Shown one piece after another: positions 10,222 to 19,156 of a stretch of 48,911 bases of DNA (the first letter of the stretch is position 1; each line of letters begins with the position of its first letter). Both the position numbers and the translations under genes were made by a program. This DNA comes from Flavobacteriales bacterium (lineage in GTDB: Bacteria; Bacteroidota; Bacteroidia; NS11-12g; UBA955): NCBI GenBank assembly GCA_024643755.1, contig JAHEMG010000003.1, positions 5,903 to 54,813 of the forward strand, given 5' to 3'. Under the pieces are notes generated by a model. That model saw only the letters and a list, made by a program, of their open reading frames with translations. It searched no databases and was not told where the DNA came from.

Positions 10222-10868
10222 GTCAATTTGGTGATGAGCGTTATGCCATCACGAATGGGGAGCAGGGTAACCAATGCATTGGGTGTGTTTTTTGCATATT
10301 GATTGAACGCGTGCATGTTTTGGGTATCGCGATCAGTGAGTCTGTCTGCCTCAATGGTAACTCTCTTGCTCCACAGGGTATTGTCGAATAGCAATACGCC
10401 ACCCGGTTTTAACATGGGAAAGCATAGGTCGAGGTATTGTTTGTAATTGTGTTTATCGGCGTCAACAAAGACAAAGTCTGGCTGGAGTTGCAAGTTTGGT
10501 AATAGGGTAAGTGCTTCGCCAACATGCCAATTTACGCGATGTTGAGGATGTTGTGATAGCCAAAATGTTTGGGTTTTGTGGGCAGTTTCTGCATCGGCTT
10601 CGATGGTATGCAGACTGGCATTTTGGGGCAGATGTTCCAGTAGACATGCGGTGGCATAGCCCGTAAAAGTACCTATTTCTAAAATACATTGGGGTTGTTT
10701 CAAGGCAACCAGGGAAGACAAAAACCGACCTTGTAAATGTCCGGACAGCATTCGAGGGTTGATCATTTTTTTCCAAGTGAACTCGTTGATTGCCTGTAAA
10801 AAGGGCGTTTCGGGTGAACTCATGTTTTCAGAGTACACATGGATTTCGTCTTGCCAATCTGGATGCAT
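10218..10868 (-). CDS. Class I SAM-dependent O-methyltransferase (COMT-like)
   Basis: 'ILEIGTFTGYATACLLEHLP', 'PDFVFVDADKHNYKQYLDLCFPMLKPGGVLLFDNTLW'. Confidence 0.92.
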   Translation of the reverse strand: MHPDWQDEIHVYSENMSSPETPFLQAINEFTWKKMINPRMLSGHLQGRFLSSLVALKQPQCILEIGTFTGYATACLLEHLPQNASLHTIEADAETAHKTQTFWLSQHPQHRVNWHVGEALTLLPNLQLQPDFVFVDADKHNYKQYLDLCFPMLKPGGVLLFDNTLWSKRVTIEADRLTDRDTQNMHAFNQYAKNTPNALVTLLPIRDGITLITKLT

Positions 10869-10911
10869 AATTTTATTGCAAATTTCATCTTGTTTTTCTG
10901 AATCAAAAATC

Positions 10912-10919
10912 TATTTTCG
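10912..10919 (+). promoter_or_regulatory. -7 box variant TATTTTCG
   Basis: TAnnTTYG, 15 nt from ATG at 10935. Confidence 0.45.
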
Positions 10920-10934
10920 CGGTAAGTAAGAATT

Positions 10935-11156
10935 ATGTATTGGACACTTGAATTGGTTAGCTATTTGGACGATGCGCCATGGCCAGCCACCAAAGATGAG
11001 TTGATCGATTATGCGATACGTTCAGGCGCTCCTTTGGAGGTTATAGAAAACCTGCAGGAGTTGGAAGATGACGGAGAGCCATACGAGAGCATTGAAGAAA
11101 TATGGAGTGATTATCCATCGGATGATGACTACTTCTTCAATGAAGATGAATTTTAA
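10935..11156 (+). CDS. DUF2795 domain-containing small acidic protein
   Basis: 'MYWTLELVSYLDDAPWPATKDELIDYAIRSGAPLEVIENLQELEDDGE...' matches the recalled Bacteroidota DUF2795 pattern. Confidence 0.85.
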   Translation: MYWTLELVSYLDDAPWPATKDELIDYAIRSGAPLEVIENLQELEDDGEPYESIEEIWSDYPSDDDYFFNEDEF

Positions 11157-11163
11157 TCTTTGG

Positions 11164-12363
11164 TTACAGAAAAACATAAAAAGGGTCAGTGGAAACTGGC
11201 CCTTTTTGTTGTAGTAATAGCTCAACAATCATATTTCTGAGCTTTTCAATGTTGGTGTTGTTTTGGGCAGAGATGAAAACGGCTGGCGAATTTTCTTTGG
11301 CAATCCAACTTTTTTCAAATTGTTCCAATGTGAGTCCGGTTGAACCCACAAAGAAATCGTCTTCCTCAGGTTCTTTAAACGCATCGATTTTGTTGAATAC
11401 GATCAATTCAGGTTTGTTGCTTGCCCCAATTTCATGAAGGATCTCTTTCACACTCATCATTTGTTGTTCAAAGGCGGGGTTGGATATATCTACCACGTGA
11501 ATTAACAAATCGGTTTCAATGGCTTCGGCCAAAGTGCTTTTAAAACTCTCGATGAGGAGTGTAGGCAGTTTGCGAATGAATCCAACGGTATCAGACAACA
11601 ACAGCGGGGTCATTCCGCCTTGATTATCAGGATGTGGGATGACAACTTTTCTTACTGTGGCATCCAAGGTGGCAAAGAGTTTGTTTTCGACGAGTACATC
11701 TGATCTACTCAGTAGATTCATGACGGTACTTTTTCCTACGTTTGTATACCCCACCAACGCACAACGAAATACCCCATTGCGCGATTTTCGTTGGGTAAAG
11801 CCAATTTTCTCAATGTCTTGGAGTTTGGTCTTGAGCAATGCAATCTTATCGCGCAAAACCCGTCGGTCTGTTTCGATTTCTTTTTCACCCGGACCTTTCA
11901 TTCCAATACCCCCTTTTTGTTTGGATAGGTGTGTCCACATACCAGTTAACCGCGGTAACATGAAGATACTTTGTGCCAATTCCACTTGGGTTTTGGCTTG
12001 TGCTGTTTTGGCGTTCTTAGCGAAAATGTCGAGAATTAGGTGGGTGCGACTGAGAATCTTCGTATTCTCTAATTCTGTTTCAATGTTTCGAACTTGGGCT
12101 GGGGTGAGTTCATCATCGAAGATGACGAGATCGATTTTATGTTTGATGACATACTGTTTGATTTCTTCCAGTTTGCCTTTGCCTACATAGGTTTTGGGTT
12201 GGGGGTGTTCAAGGTTTTGGGTAAAACGCTTTTTCGATATTGCACCCGTGGTGAGTATCAATTGTTCGAGTTCAGCGAGTGTTTCGTCGATGGGAATGGC
12301 TTGCTGTGGCGTATTGACACCCACAACAATGGCGGTTTCGGTATGATCTGCGTTAGAATGCAA
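11164..12363 (-). CDS. hflX: Ribosome-associated GTPase HflX
   Basis: 'TYVGKGKLEEIKQYV', 'QKGGIGMKGPGEKEIETDRR', G1 'GYTNVGKST', 'SDTVGFIRKLPTLLIESFKSTLAEA'. TTG start. Confidence 0.96.
   Translation of the reverse strand: MHSNADHTETAIVVGVNTPQQAIPIDETLAELEQLILTTGAISKKRFTQNLEHPQPKTYVGKGKLEEIKQYVIKHKIDLVIFDDELTPAQVRNIETELENTKILSRTHLILDIFAKNAKTAQAKTQVELAQSIFMLPRLTGMWTHLSKQKGGIGMKGPGEKEIETDRRVLRDKIALLKTKLQDIEKIGFTQRKSRNGVFRCALVGYTNVGKSTVMNLLSRSDVLVENKLFATLDATVRKVVIPHPDNQGGMTPLLLSDTVGFIRKLPTLLIESFKSTLAEAIETDLLIHVVDISNPAFEQQMMSVKEILHEIGASNKPELIVFNKIDAFKEPEEDDFFVGSTGLTLEQFEKSWIAKENSPAVFISAQNNTNIEKLRNMIVELLLQQKGPVSTDPFYVFL
11178..11207. terminator. Bidirectional intrinsic-terminator hairpin AAAAAGGGTCAG-TGGAAA-CTGGCCCTTTTT inside the hflX 3' coding end
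   Basis: 12-bp stem with one G-T pair, T-tracts in both directions. Convergent between the DUF2795 gene and hflX; the hflX stop codon is at 11164-11166, beyond the minus-strand T-tract. Confidence 0.85.
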
Positions 12364-12391
12364 GGGAATTAAACTAAGAATAAATGTTATG

Positions 12392-12399
12392 CAAAATTA
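12392..12399 (-). promoter_or_regulatory. -7 box TAATTTTG (minus strand) for hflX
   Basis: Exact TAnnTTTG, 28 nt upstream of the TTG start. Confidence 0.5.
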
Positions 12400-12446
12400 G
12401 GGTAGTGCTTGTGAATTCAACCAAGTAGGTTGATTTTTGAGTGGTG

Positions 12447-13958
12447 ATGGATTTGAAAAGGTTTTTGATGATCGTGGTATTGGGCTTCGTGGGGGGGCTA
12501 ACAGCCCAAACGACCTTGGTATCGAATCATGCTGGACTGTCACAAAAGAAGAGCAACTATCGCAAGGCCTTGGGCGTTTCGAACAATCAGATTTACACGT
12601 GTTACTCTTCAAATGCAGATTTATCGGAAGGGTTTGTCGTTGAGCAGTATTCGTCTGACATGATTTTCCAGCGTGATAGAAAAATTGAAGCGCAGGGCAA
12701 GGAGCGAATTTTGCGGTTGGTCATGGGTGATTCTTTTTTGTCTTGGGTGGGGGTTGTGAAGGTGAAACGGCGCGAGTATCAATTATTGTATCATCGGCTG
12801 GATTTGGAGTTGCAGGGGAAGGTGGTTTCTCAAGGGTTGGGTGTGGTGTCTGACCTTGAGTTGGAACCATCAAATTGGGAGGTGGTGGTGTCTGAGGATC
12901 GGAGGCACTTGGGGTTGTTTGTTTTTGGGGTTCAATCACAGCCAATGATTGATGGTTACCGACATACCGTTGCTCAGGGGTTTTCCTTTGCCCAAGACGG
13001 TAAACGGTTAGATAGTTTTCGGATAGAATTGTCTGCGGATTTTGGGTTGGATGATGTAGTTTGGCGATCGGCTGAAGTAAATGAAAAGGGCGACATGGCG
13101 ATGATTTATGAGGATCAAGTTTCTGGGGCGATTCGTTTGGGTGGAAGGAGGGATTCGGGTCATTTTCATGCGATCGTGCGGTTGCATGGGTCTACTTTGC
13201 ATCAAAGATTGTCTTTGGTTGGTGATATTGTAGAAGTTGCTGTGTCTAAGGATGTTGTATCTTCAGATTTTTTGCTCAGCGGATTTTGGTCGGCTACGAA
13301 ACAATCGGGAATTCAAGGACATTTTACGGGTAGGGTGCGCGATTATGGGTCTGACGAGAGGAATCAAAAACAGGATATCGCCCTGGAAACACACGTTTGG
13401 AGCGATAGGCAATGCCGACAATTGGCGGGCTTATTGGCTGTGAAAAAGTCTTCCAAACCGGAGGATTATTTTATTCGGACCGTTGTTCCACTGAGCCATG
13501 GGGGACAGGTTATTTTGGCTGAGGAGTTCTTCGAAACGAAGCAAATGGAAACCTACTATGTGAACGGCGTACCACAAACCAATAGTAAACTCTTTTACCA
13601 CTATGGTGATGTAGCTGCTATGTATTTGTCGGCAAAGGGCGATTTGGACACCGTTGTGATGTTGCGAAAAACGCAGGTGGGTACGGTATCGAATGCGTAT
13701 TTGTTTGGATTTGCGCATTACGTGTGTGCGGGTTCCTTGAATTTGGTCTACAACGATTTGGAGGGTGAAATGAATCGTGTGATGCATGTCAAAATTGACA
13801 ATACCTTTGCAGTGGAGAAAGAATGGTTGTTTCGCAGCGAAAGTATACCGGGTTCTATCGTGCCATATGAGGGTTTACATACTGATTATTGCACTTTGAC
13901 CGTACCTATTTATCGCGACAAGCAATGGCATTGGCTCCAAATTTATTCGCATGATTAA
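12447..13958 (+). CDS. Secreted protein of unknown function
   Basis: Signal peptide 'MDLKRFLMIVVLGFVGGLTAQ'; no family recognised. ATG at 12447 chosen over the GTG at 12441. Confidence 0.7.
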   Translation: MDLKRFLMIVVLGFVGGLTAQTTLVSNHAGLSQKKSNYRKALGVSNNQIYTCYSSNADLSEGFVVEQYSSDMIFQRDRKIEAQGKERILRLVMGDSFLSWVGVVKVKRREYQLLYHRLDLELQGKVVSQGLGVVSDLELEPSNWEVVVSEDRRHLGLFVFGVQSQPMIDGYRHTVAQGFSFAQDGKRLDSFRIELSADFGLDDVVWRSAEVNEKGDMAMIYEDQVSGAIRLGGRRDSGHFHAIVRLHGSTLHQRLSLVGDIVEVAVSKDVVSSDFLLSGFWSATKQSGIQGHFTGRVRDYGSDERNQKQDIALETHVWSDRQCRQLAGLLAVKKSSKPEDYFIRTVVPLSHGGQVILAEEFFETKQMETYYVNGVPQTNSKLFYHYGDVAAMYLSAKGDLDTVVMLRKTQVGTVSNAYLFGFAHYVCAGSLNLVYNDLEGEMNRVMHVKIDNTFAVEKEWLFRSESIPGSIVPYEGLHTDYCTLTVPIYRDKQWHWLQIYSHD

Positions 13959-14928
13959 CCGACTAAAAGACCACGGATTACTAAATTTATTACTTGTTAT
14001 TTTGTTGGCGATTGCCATTCGGATCCCTACTTTATGGTATTTGCCTCAGGCATCGGTTTTATCAAAACCTGGGATGTTGGCATGGTTCGTATCCGCCATT
14101 AATCAATGGCCTTTGGTTTCGGTGATCATGTCAACAGTCATGGTAATATCATTGGGGCTCATGATTAATGAACTTGTTCGTTCTCATGAAATGATGAGGC
14201 CTGTTGGGTACTTGCCAGCGTATTTTTTTGTGTTACTTCAGAGTATTTACCGTGAAAATATATTGTTGACCGAGTATCATTTCGGGAATTTTATCATTTT
14301 CTTTGGGTTAATATTATTACTTCGATTATGTCATAATTATTCTACTGTTTCGTTATTCTACAGTGCTTTACTATTTGGAATTGCAATTTTAATAGTGCCC
14401 GATCATTTGTTGATTTTATTGTTCGTTTTATCCAGTGTTCTGGTGTTCAAAACCATCGTAATTCGTGATGTTTTGGCGATTGTTTTTGGGTTGGTGGTGC
14501 CTTATTATGTGTTGCGATCCCTCATTTTCATTAACGATTGGGATGTTACTACAGTTTCAAATATCACAACGACGCCCATTAACATTGATGGGTTTGGACA
14601 AGGCGTATTAGGCATATTTACCAGTTATAGCGTATACTTGGCATTTTTTACTGTTGCTGTTTTTGGTTTGATGAAGGTCAGTGGCAATTACTTCAGTGAT
14701 AACGTTGAGGTGCGCAGGAGCAAATTGGTGGTCATTTTGTTTTTTGTATACAGCTTGTTGTTACTGGCTCTACATTTTAGAGAATTAAAGAGTTTTCATT
14801 TGCTCACGGCTTTTCCAGCGGCCATATTGATTGCCTATTTTTTTACTGGCGAAAAACGACAATGGTGGAAGGAGTTGATGGCTTGGGGGTTGTTACTTGC
14901 CCTCGTTACTACGTTGTATTTGGTGTAA
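13951..14928 (+). CDS. Polytopic membrane protein (DUF6427-like?)
   Basis: Multiple hydrophobic TM segments, 8-bp overlap with the upstream gene. Family assignment is from memory and uncertain. Confidence 0.6.
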   Translation: MINRLKDHGLLNLLLVILLAIAIRIPTLWYLPQASVLSKPGMLAWFVSAINQWPLVSVIMSTVMVISLGLMINELVRSHEMMRPVGYLPAYFFVLLQSIYRENILLTEYHFGNFIIFFGLILLLRLCHNYSTVSLFYSALLFGIAILIVPDHLLILLFVLSSVLVFKTIVIRDVLAIVFGLVVPYYVLRSLIFINDWDVTTVSNITTTPINIDGFGQGVLGIFTSYSVYLAFFTVAVFGLMKVSGNYFSDNVEVRRSKLVVILFFVYSLLLLALHFRELKSFHLLTAFPAAILIAYFFTGEKRQWWKELMAWGLLLALVTTLYLV

Positions 14929-15594
14929 ACCGAGCTGGAGCAATTGTTCTTTCCAGGTATCGTAGAGTTTTGCCATCGCAATAACCAGTGGGTTTTCATG
15001 ACTGCTGTACCACGCTATATCCAACCCTATTTGCTGATAAATGCGATGTAAAGCATAGGCAATGCGATCGATGTTCTGGTAGTGGAACAAGTACTGAATT
15101 TCACAGAATCGATCATAGCGTTCCATGAAGGTGGCGGGCTCTGGGTGCTCTAGAAAATCTAGGCCTTTAACCACGGTATCTCGTTCTGTTTTTAATTCAT
15201 GATAAAACAATGTCAATTTTTCTATATTATTATCTATATAGTATTTATCTAACATTATTTCAATTAATACATGAAGTGAGAACCAATATTTAGGAATTTC
15301 ATATTCTTTGCAAATCACCATCCAATCATTGCGCAGGAGTTGATAACTTTCACTAAAAAATGCGGAACTGTGAAAGGCTTTGTCGCGTTCTATGTGCTGT
15401 ATGCAACCCTCAAGAAAGTCCAGCAATTTGGGTTCTTCTGGCTGTTGGTTCAACAGTGCTTGGTGTTTGTCGTAAAAATGAAACTTACAGGATTTGGGGG
15501 TGAAGTTTCGCAACAGGTCGGGCATGATCAAAGCCACGTTGTAGGCGGGTGATGCTGTTTTATGGTCAATCAGAAAGTGACTAAAGAAATTCAT
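14893..15594 (-). CDS. ACP phosphodiesterase-like (AcpH-type) protein
   Basis: 'MNFFSHFLIDHKTASPAYNVALIMPDLLRNF' resembles the AcpH N-terminus. ATG at 15594 used. Confidence 0.5.
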   Translation of the reverse strand: MNFFSHFLIDHKTASPAYNVALIMPDLLRNFTPKSCKFHFYDKHQALLNQQPEEPKLLDFLEGCIQHIERDKAFHSSAFFSESYQLLRNDWMVICKEYEIPKYWFSLHVLIEIMLDKYYIDNNIEKLTLFYHELKTERDTVVKGLDFLEHPEPATFMERYDRFCEIQYLFHYQNIDRIAYALHRIYQQIGLDIAWYSSHENPLVIAMAKLYDTWKEQLLQLGLHQIQRSNEGK

Positions 15595-15602
15595 GCGGGG
15601 TG

Positions 15603-15610
15603 CGAACTTA
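15603..15610 (-). promoter_or_regulatory. -7 box variant TAAGTTCG (minus strand)
   Basis: TAnnTTYG, 8 nt from ATG at 15594. Confidence 0.4.
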
Positions 15611-15642
15611 CAACCTTTGTTAAACATTTTTGTTTAATTGAT

Positions 15643-16164
15643 ATGATGCAATTCAAACCTTGGGCTATTACCGCTATCATTGCTATTGTGGGAGTGCAAT
15701 GGGCTTGTGTTTCACACGAGGCGGGTGCGGGATATTCAGGAGATACTACTAGAAAAGATACAATGACATACAAAATTCAGAAAACCGAAGAGGAATGGAA
15801 GCAGTTACTGGGCGATGAATCTTACCGTGTGTTGAGGCTTAAAGGCACGGAGCGCCCATTTACCAGTGAGTTTGAAACCCATTGGGAGGCAGGTACCTAT
15901 GTATGTAAAGGCTGCGGACAGGAGTTGTTTACCAGCGATACCAAATTTGATGCGGGTTGTGGTTGGCCGAGTTTTTACCAAGCCATGGACAAAACCAAAG
16001 TGAAGGAGATTTTGGATAATTCACATGGAATGCAGCGGGTAGAGGTTGTTTGTAGTGCTTGTGGCGGACATTTGGGCCATGTTTTTAATGATGGTTACGG
16101 ACAGCCAACGGGACTCAGGTATTGCATCAATGGTGTGAGTTTGGGCTTCCGGAAAAAGCCATAA
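15643..16164 (+). CDS. msrB: Peptide-methionine (R)-S-oxide reductase MsrB with N-terminal membrane/signal segment
   Basis: 'YVCKGCGQELFTSDTKFDAGCGWPSFYQ', 'VVCSACGGHLGHVFNDGYGQPTGLRYCINGVSLGF'. Preceded by hydrophobic 'WAITAIIAIVGVQWAC'. Confidence 0.93.
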   Translation: MMQFKPWAITAIIAIVGVQWACVSHEAGAGYSGDTTRKDTMTYKIQKTEEEWKQLLGDESYRVLRLKGTERPFTSEFETHWEAGTYVCKGCGQELFTSDTKFDAGCGWPSFYQAMDKTKVKEILDNSHGMQRVEVVCSACGGHLGHVFNDGYGQPTGLRYCINGVSLGFRKKP

Positions 16165-16233
16165 TAATCGATTAATCGCATCGCGTTAACATGAAATTTG
16201 GGGGCTTTGTGCGTAACTTGCTCCTTTGATTAC

Positions 16234-19122
16234 ATGTCGAACGGAAAAATATTTTTACTTGATGGAATGGCGCTAATTTATCGCGCATTCTTTGCTTTTA
16301 TTCAAAATCCCAGAATCACGAGCACCGGATTAAATGCCAGTGCCATGATGGGTTTCACCAACACCTTGTTGGAGGTGATAAAAAAGCAAAAGCCCACCCA
16401 TTTGGCTGTTGTTTTTGACACTTCGGCACCTACGCAGCGCCACATTCAATTTGAGGCATACAAGGCCCAGAGGGAAGAAATGCCTGAAGATTTGCGCAAG
16501 AGTATACCCTATGTTTTTCGCATTATAGAGGGGTTCAATATTCCTGTAATTACGATGGATGGATATGAAGCCGACGACATCATTGGTACGTTGGCATGGA
16601 AGGCCGGTGATTTGGGATACGATGTGTTCATGATGACGCCAGACAAGGATTTTGGTCAGTTGGTGCGCGATAACGTGAAGATTTATAAGCCCGCAAGAAT
16701 GGGCAACGGCGATGAGATTCTTGGGGTGGAAGAAATTTTGAAGAAGTGGGAGATTAGTGATCCCAAGCAGGTGATTGATATTTTGGGTTTGTGGGGTGAT
16801 GCATCGGATAACATTCCCGGTGTGCCCGGTGTGGGAGAAAAAACGGCGAAAAAGCTTATCCAAGAGTATGGCAGTATGGAGGCCATTTTGGAAAATACAG
16901 ATAAGCTGAAAGGGAAGATGCAGGAAAATATGCGCAATTTTTCTGAGCAGGCGAAGGTGAGCAAATGGTTGGCGACGATTGATACGCAGGTACCTATTGA
17001 ACTTGATTTGGATGCTTTGAAAATGGAGCCGGTGAATGAGCCCGCTTTGCGTGAAGTGTTTGAGGAATTGGAATTCAGGACATTGATGCGCAGGGTACTG
17101 GGAGATGCTGCTGGGTCTTCGGATGCATCTGCTGAGGGTAGCCTCGGTGATTCAACGCCCGCTCGCAGTGCAGGCGTTGATTTATTTGGAAATCCCATCG
17201 CCCAAGCATCGCCCAAGAAAACCAAGCCCCAACCAACCAATCAAACATCGTTGTTTGGCGAGGCCGCGGCAGACGCAGAACTAGAGGTGGATGAGGCAGA
17301 GCCAATAGTATACAAAACCATTCTAGAGGTTGAACACGAATATCGCATTGCCGACAACGAAGAAACCCTGGTGGCACTGCTGAGTGAATTATCGGCGGCT
17401 GAGGTATATTGTTTTGATACAGAAACCACGGATGTTGAGTCGTTACATGCGGAGTTGGTGGGACTTTCGTTCAGCACTGCAGCGCACAAAGGATGGTATG
17501 TGCCGGTTTCATCGAACCGTGAAGAAGCGATGGCTTTGGTTGATCGATTTAGGGCGGTATTGTCGTCCAGTCAATTGAAAATCGCCCAAAACATCAAGTA
17601 CGACATCACTGTACTACAAAACTATGGTGTAACGGTTTCGGGGCCAATGTTTGATACGATGTTGGCGCATTATTTATTGGAGCCGGATCAGCGTCACAAC
17701 ATGCAGTTGTTGAGCGAGAAATTTTTGGGTTACTCCCCTATTTCCATTGAGACATTGATTGGTAAAAAGGGGAAATCGCAAGGAACGATGCGGGATGTTG
17801 AGTTATCGGCCATTGCGGAATACGCGGCGGAAGATGCAGATGTCACGTTTCAACTATACGGAATATTGAAACCGGCACTGGAGACGCGTGGTTTGATGGG
17901 GTTATTGATGGACGTTGAAATGCCGCTTGTGACGGTGTTGGAGGCAATGGAACGTCAGGGCGTGAGGGTGGATGTCGATTTTTTGAAAGATTATAGCAAC
18001 CAATTGTTGGAGCAAGTTAGGGGCGTACAAGCATCGATTTTTCAAGAGGCGGGGGGTGTGTTTAACATTGCTTCGGCGCAGCAGGTGGGGACGATTTTGT
18101 TCGATAAATTGAAGCTGTCTGACAAGCCAAAGAAAACGAAGACCGGCCAATATCAAACCGATGAAGAAACCTTGAACGCGTTATTGGGAAAGCATCCCAT
18201 TGTTCAACAAATTTTGGATTTTAGGGCATTGCAAAAGTTGAAGAGCACATATGTTGATGCATTGCCTTTGTTGGTGGATGCAAAAACTGGAAGGGTGCAC
18301 ACGCATTTTAACCAAGCGGTGGCGGCAACAGGACGGTTAAGCAGTCAGAATCCCAACTTACAGAACATTCCCATTAGAACGGAACTCGGACGAGAGATTC
18401 GGAAGGCGTTTGTTTCGAAAGGACCAGATACGGTGTTGTTGAGCTGCGATTATTCGCAAATTGAATTAAGGATTATTGCGCACATGAGTGGTGATGCTGG
18501 TATGCAGGAGGCGTTTAAGCAGGGTATCGACATTCATACAGCGACAGCGGCGAAAGTTTGGGGCGTAAACATTGAAGACGTTGATAAAGAGATGCGCAGA
18601 AAGGCCAAAACAGTGAACTTTGGTATCATTTACGGTATTTCAGCGTTTGGATTGAGTCAAAGAGTGGGGATTTCACGTGGAGAGGCCAAGGAGATCATCG
18701 ATAACTATTTCCAGCAGTTTGGAGGCATTAAATCGTATATGGATGATACGGTGAATAAGGCCAGGGAGCAGGGGTTTGTGGAAACCATTTTGGGTAGAAG
18801 AAGGTATATGCGCGATATTCAGTCGGCCAATGCGGTAATGCGAGGGTTTGCTGAGCGAAATGCCATCAATGCGCCGATTCAGGGCAGTGCGGCCGACATG
18901 ATTAAGTTGGCCATGATTCAGATTCACGATTGGTTGAATGCAGAAAAGTTGAAAACCAGAATGATACTGCAGGTGCACGATGAATTGCTGTTTGATGTCC
19001 CATCGGATGAGTTGGCCTATGTTGAGCCCAAAATTATTTCTTTGATGGAGGGAGCGATGCTGTTGGATGTGCCTGTACTTGTAGAATCAGGGAAGGGCAA
19101 CAACTGGTTGGAAGCCCATTAA
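16234..19122 (+). CDS. polA: DNA polymerase I (5' nuclease, 3'-5' exonuclease, polymerase)
   Basis: 'FLLDGMALIYRAFFAF', exo motif 'FDTETT', pol motifs 'DYSQIELRIIAHMSGD', 'RRKAKTVNFGIIYGISAFGLSQ', 'QVHDELLFD'. ATG at 16234 preferred. Confidence 0.97.
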   Translation: MSNGKIFLLDGMALIYRAFFAFIQNPRITSTGLNASAMMGFTNTLLEVIKKQKPTHLAVVFDTSAPTQRHIQFEAYKAQREEMPEDLRKSIPYVFRIIEGFNIPVITMDGYEADDIIGTLAWKAGDLGYDVFMMTPDKDFGQLVRDNVKIYKPARMGNGDEILGVEEILKKWEISDPKQVIDILGLWGDASDNIPGVPGVGEKTAKKLIQEYGSMEAILENTDKLKGKMQENMRNFSEQAKVSKWLATIDTQVPIELDLDALKMEPVNEPALREVFEELEFRTLMRRVLGDAAGSSDASAEGSLGDSTPARSAGVDLFGNPIAQASPKKTKPQPTNQTSLFGEAAADAELEVDEAEPIVYKTILEVEHEYRIADNEETLVALLSELSAAEVYCFDTETTDVESLHAELVGLSFSTAAHKGWYVPVSSNREEAMALVDRFRAVLSSSQLKIAQNIKYDITVLQNYGVTVSGPMFDTMLAHYLLEPDQRHNMQLLSEKFLGYSPISIETLIGKKGKSQGTMRDVELSAIAEYAAEDADVTFQLYGILKPALETRGLMGLLMDVEMPLVTVLEAMERQGVRVDVDFLKDYSNQLLEQVRGVQASIFQEAGGVFNIASAQQVGTILFDKLKLSDKPKKTKTGQYQTDEETLNALLGKHPIVQQILDFRALQKLKSTYVDALPLLVDAKTGRVHTHFNQAVAATGRLSSQNPNLQNIPIRTELGREIRKAFVSKGPDTVLLSCDYSQIELRIIAHMSGDAGMQEAFKQGIDIHTATAAKVWGVNIEDVDKEMRRKAKTVNFGIIYGISAFGLSQRVGISRGEAKEIIDNYFQQFGGIKSYMDDTVNKAREQGFVETILGRRRYMRDIQSANAVMRGFAERNAINAPIQGSAADMIKLAMIQIHDWLNAEKLKTRMILQVHDELLFDVPSDELAYVEPKIISLMEGAMLLDVPVLVESGKGNNWLEAH

Positions 19123-19156
19123 TTGGGGCTCTGAAATTCGGAACTGCGCGCGAGGA

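Noticed and set aside
11639-12190. 183-aa ORF antisense to hflX
   Set aside because: No domain signature; hflX motifs on the other strand are unambiguous.
16165-16174. 10-bp palindrome TAATCGATTA between msrB and polA
   Set aside because: Short AT-rich palindrome, likely chance.
16330-17240. 177-aa and 185-aa ORFs antisense to polA
   Set aside because: Shadow ORFs; polA motifs are continuous on the plus strand.
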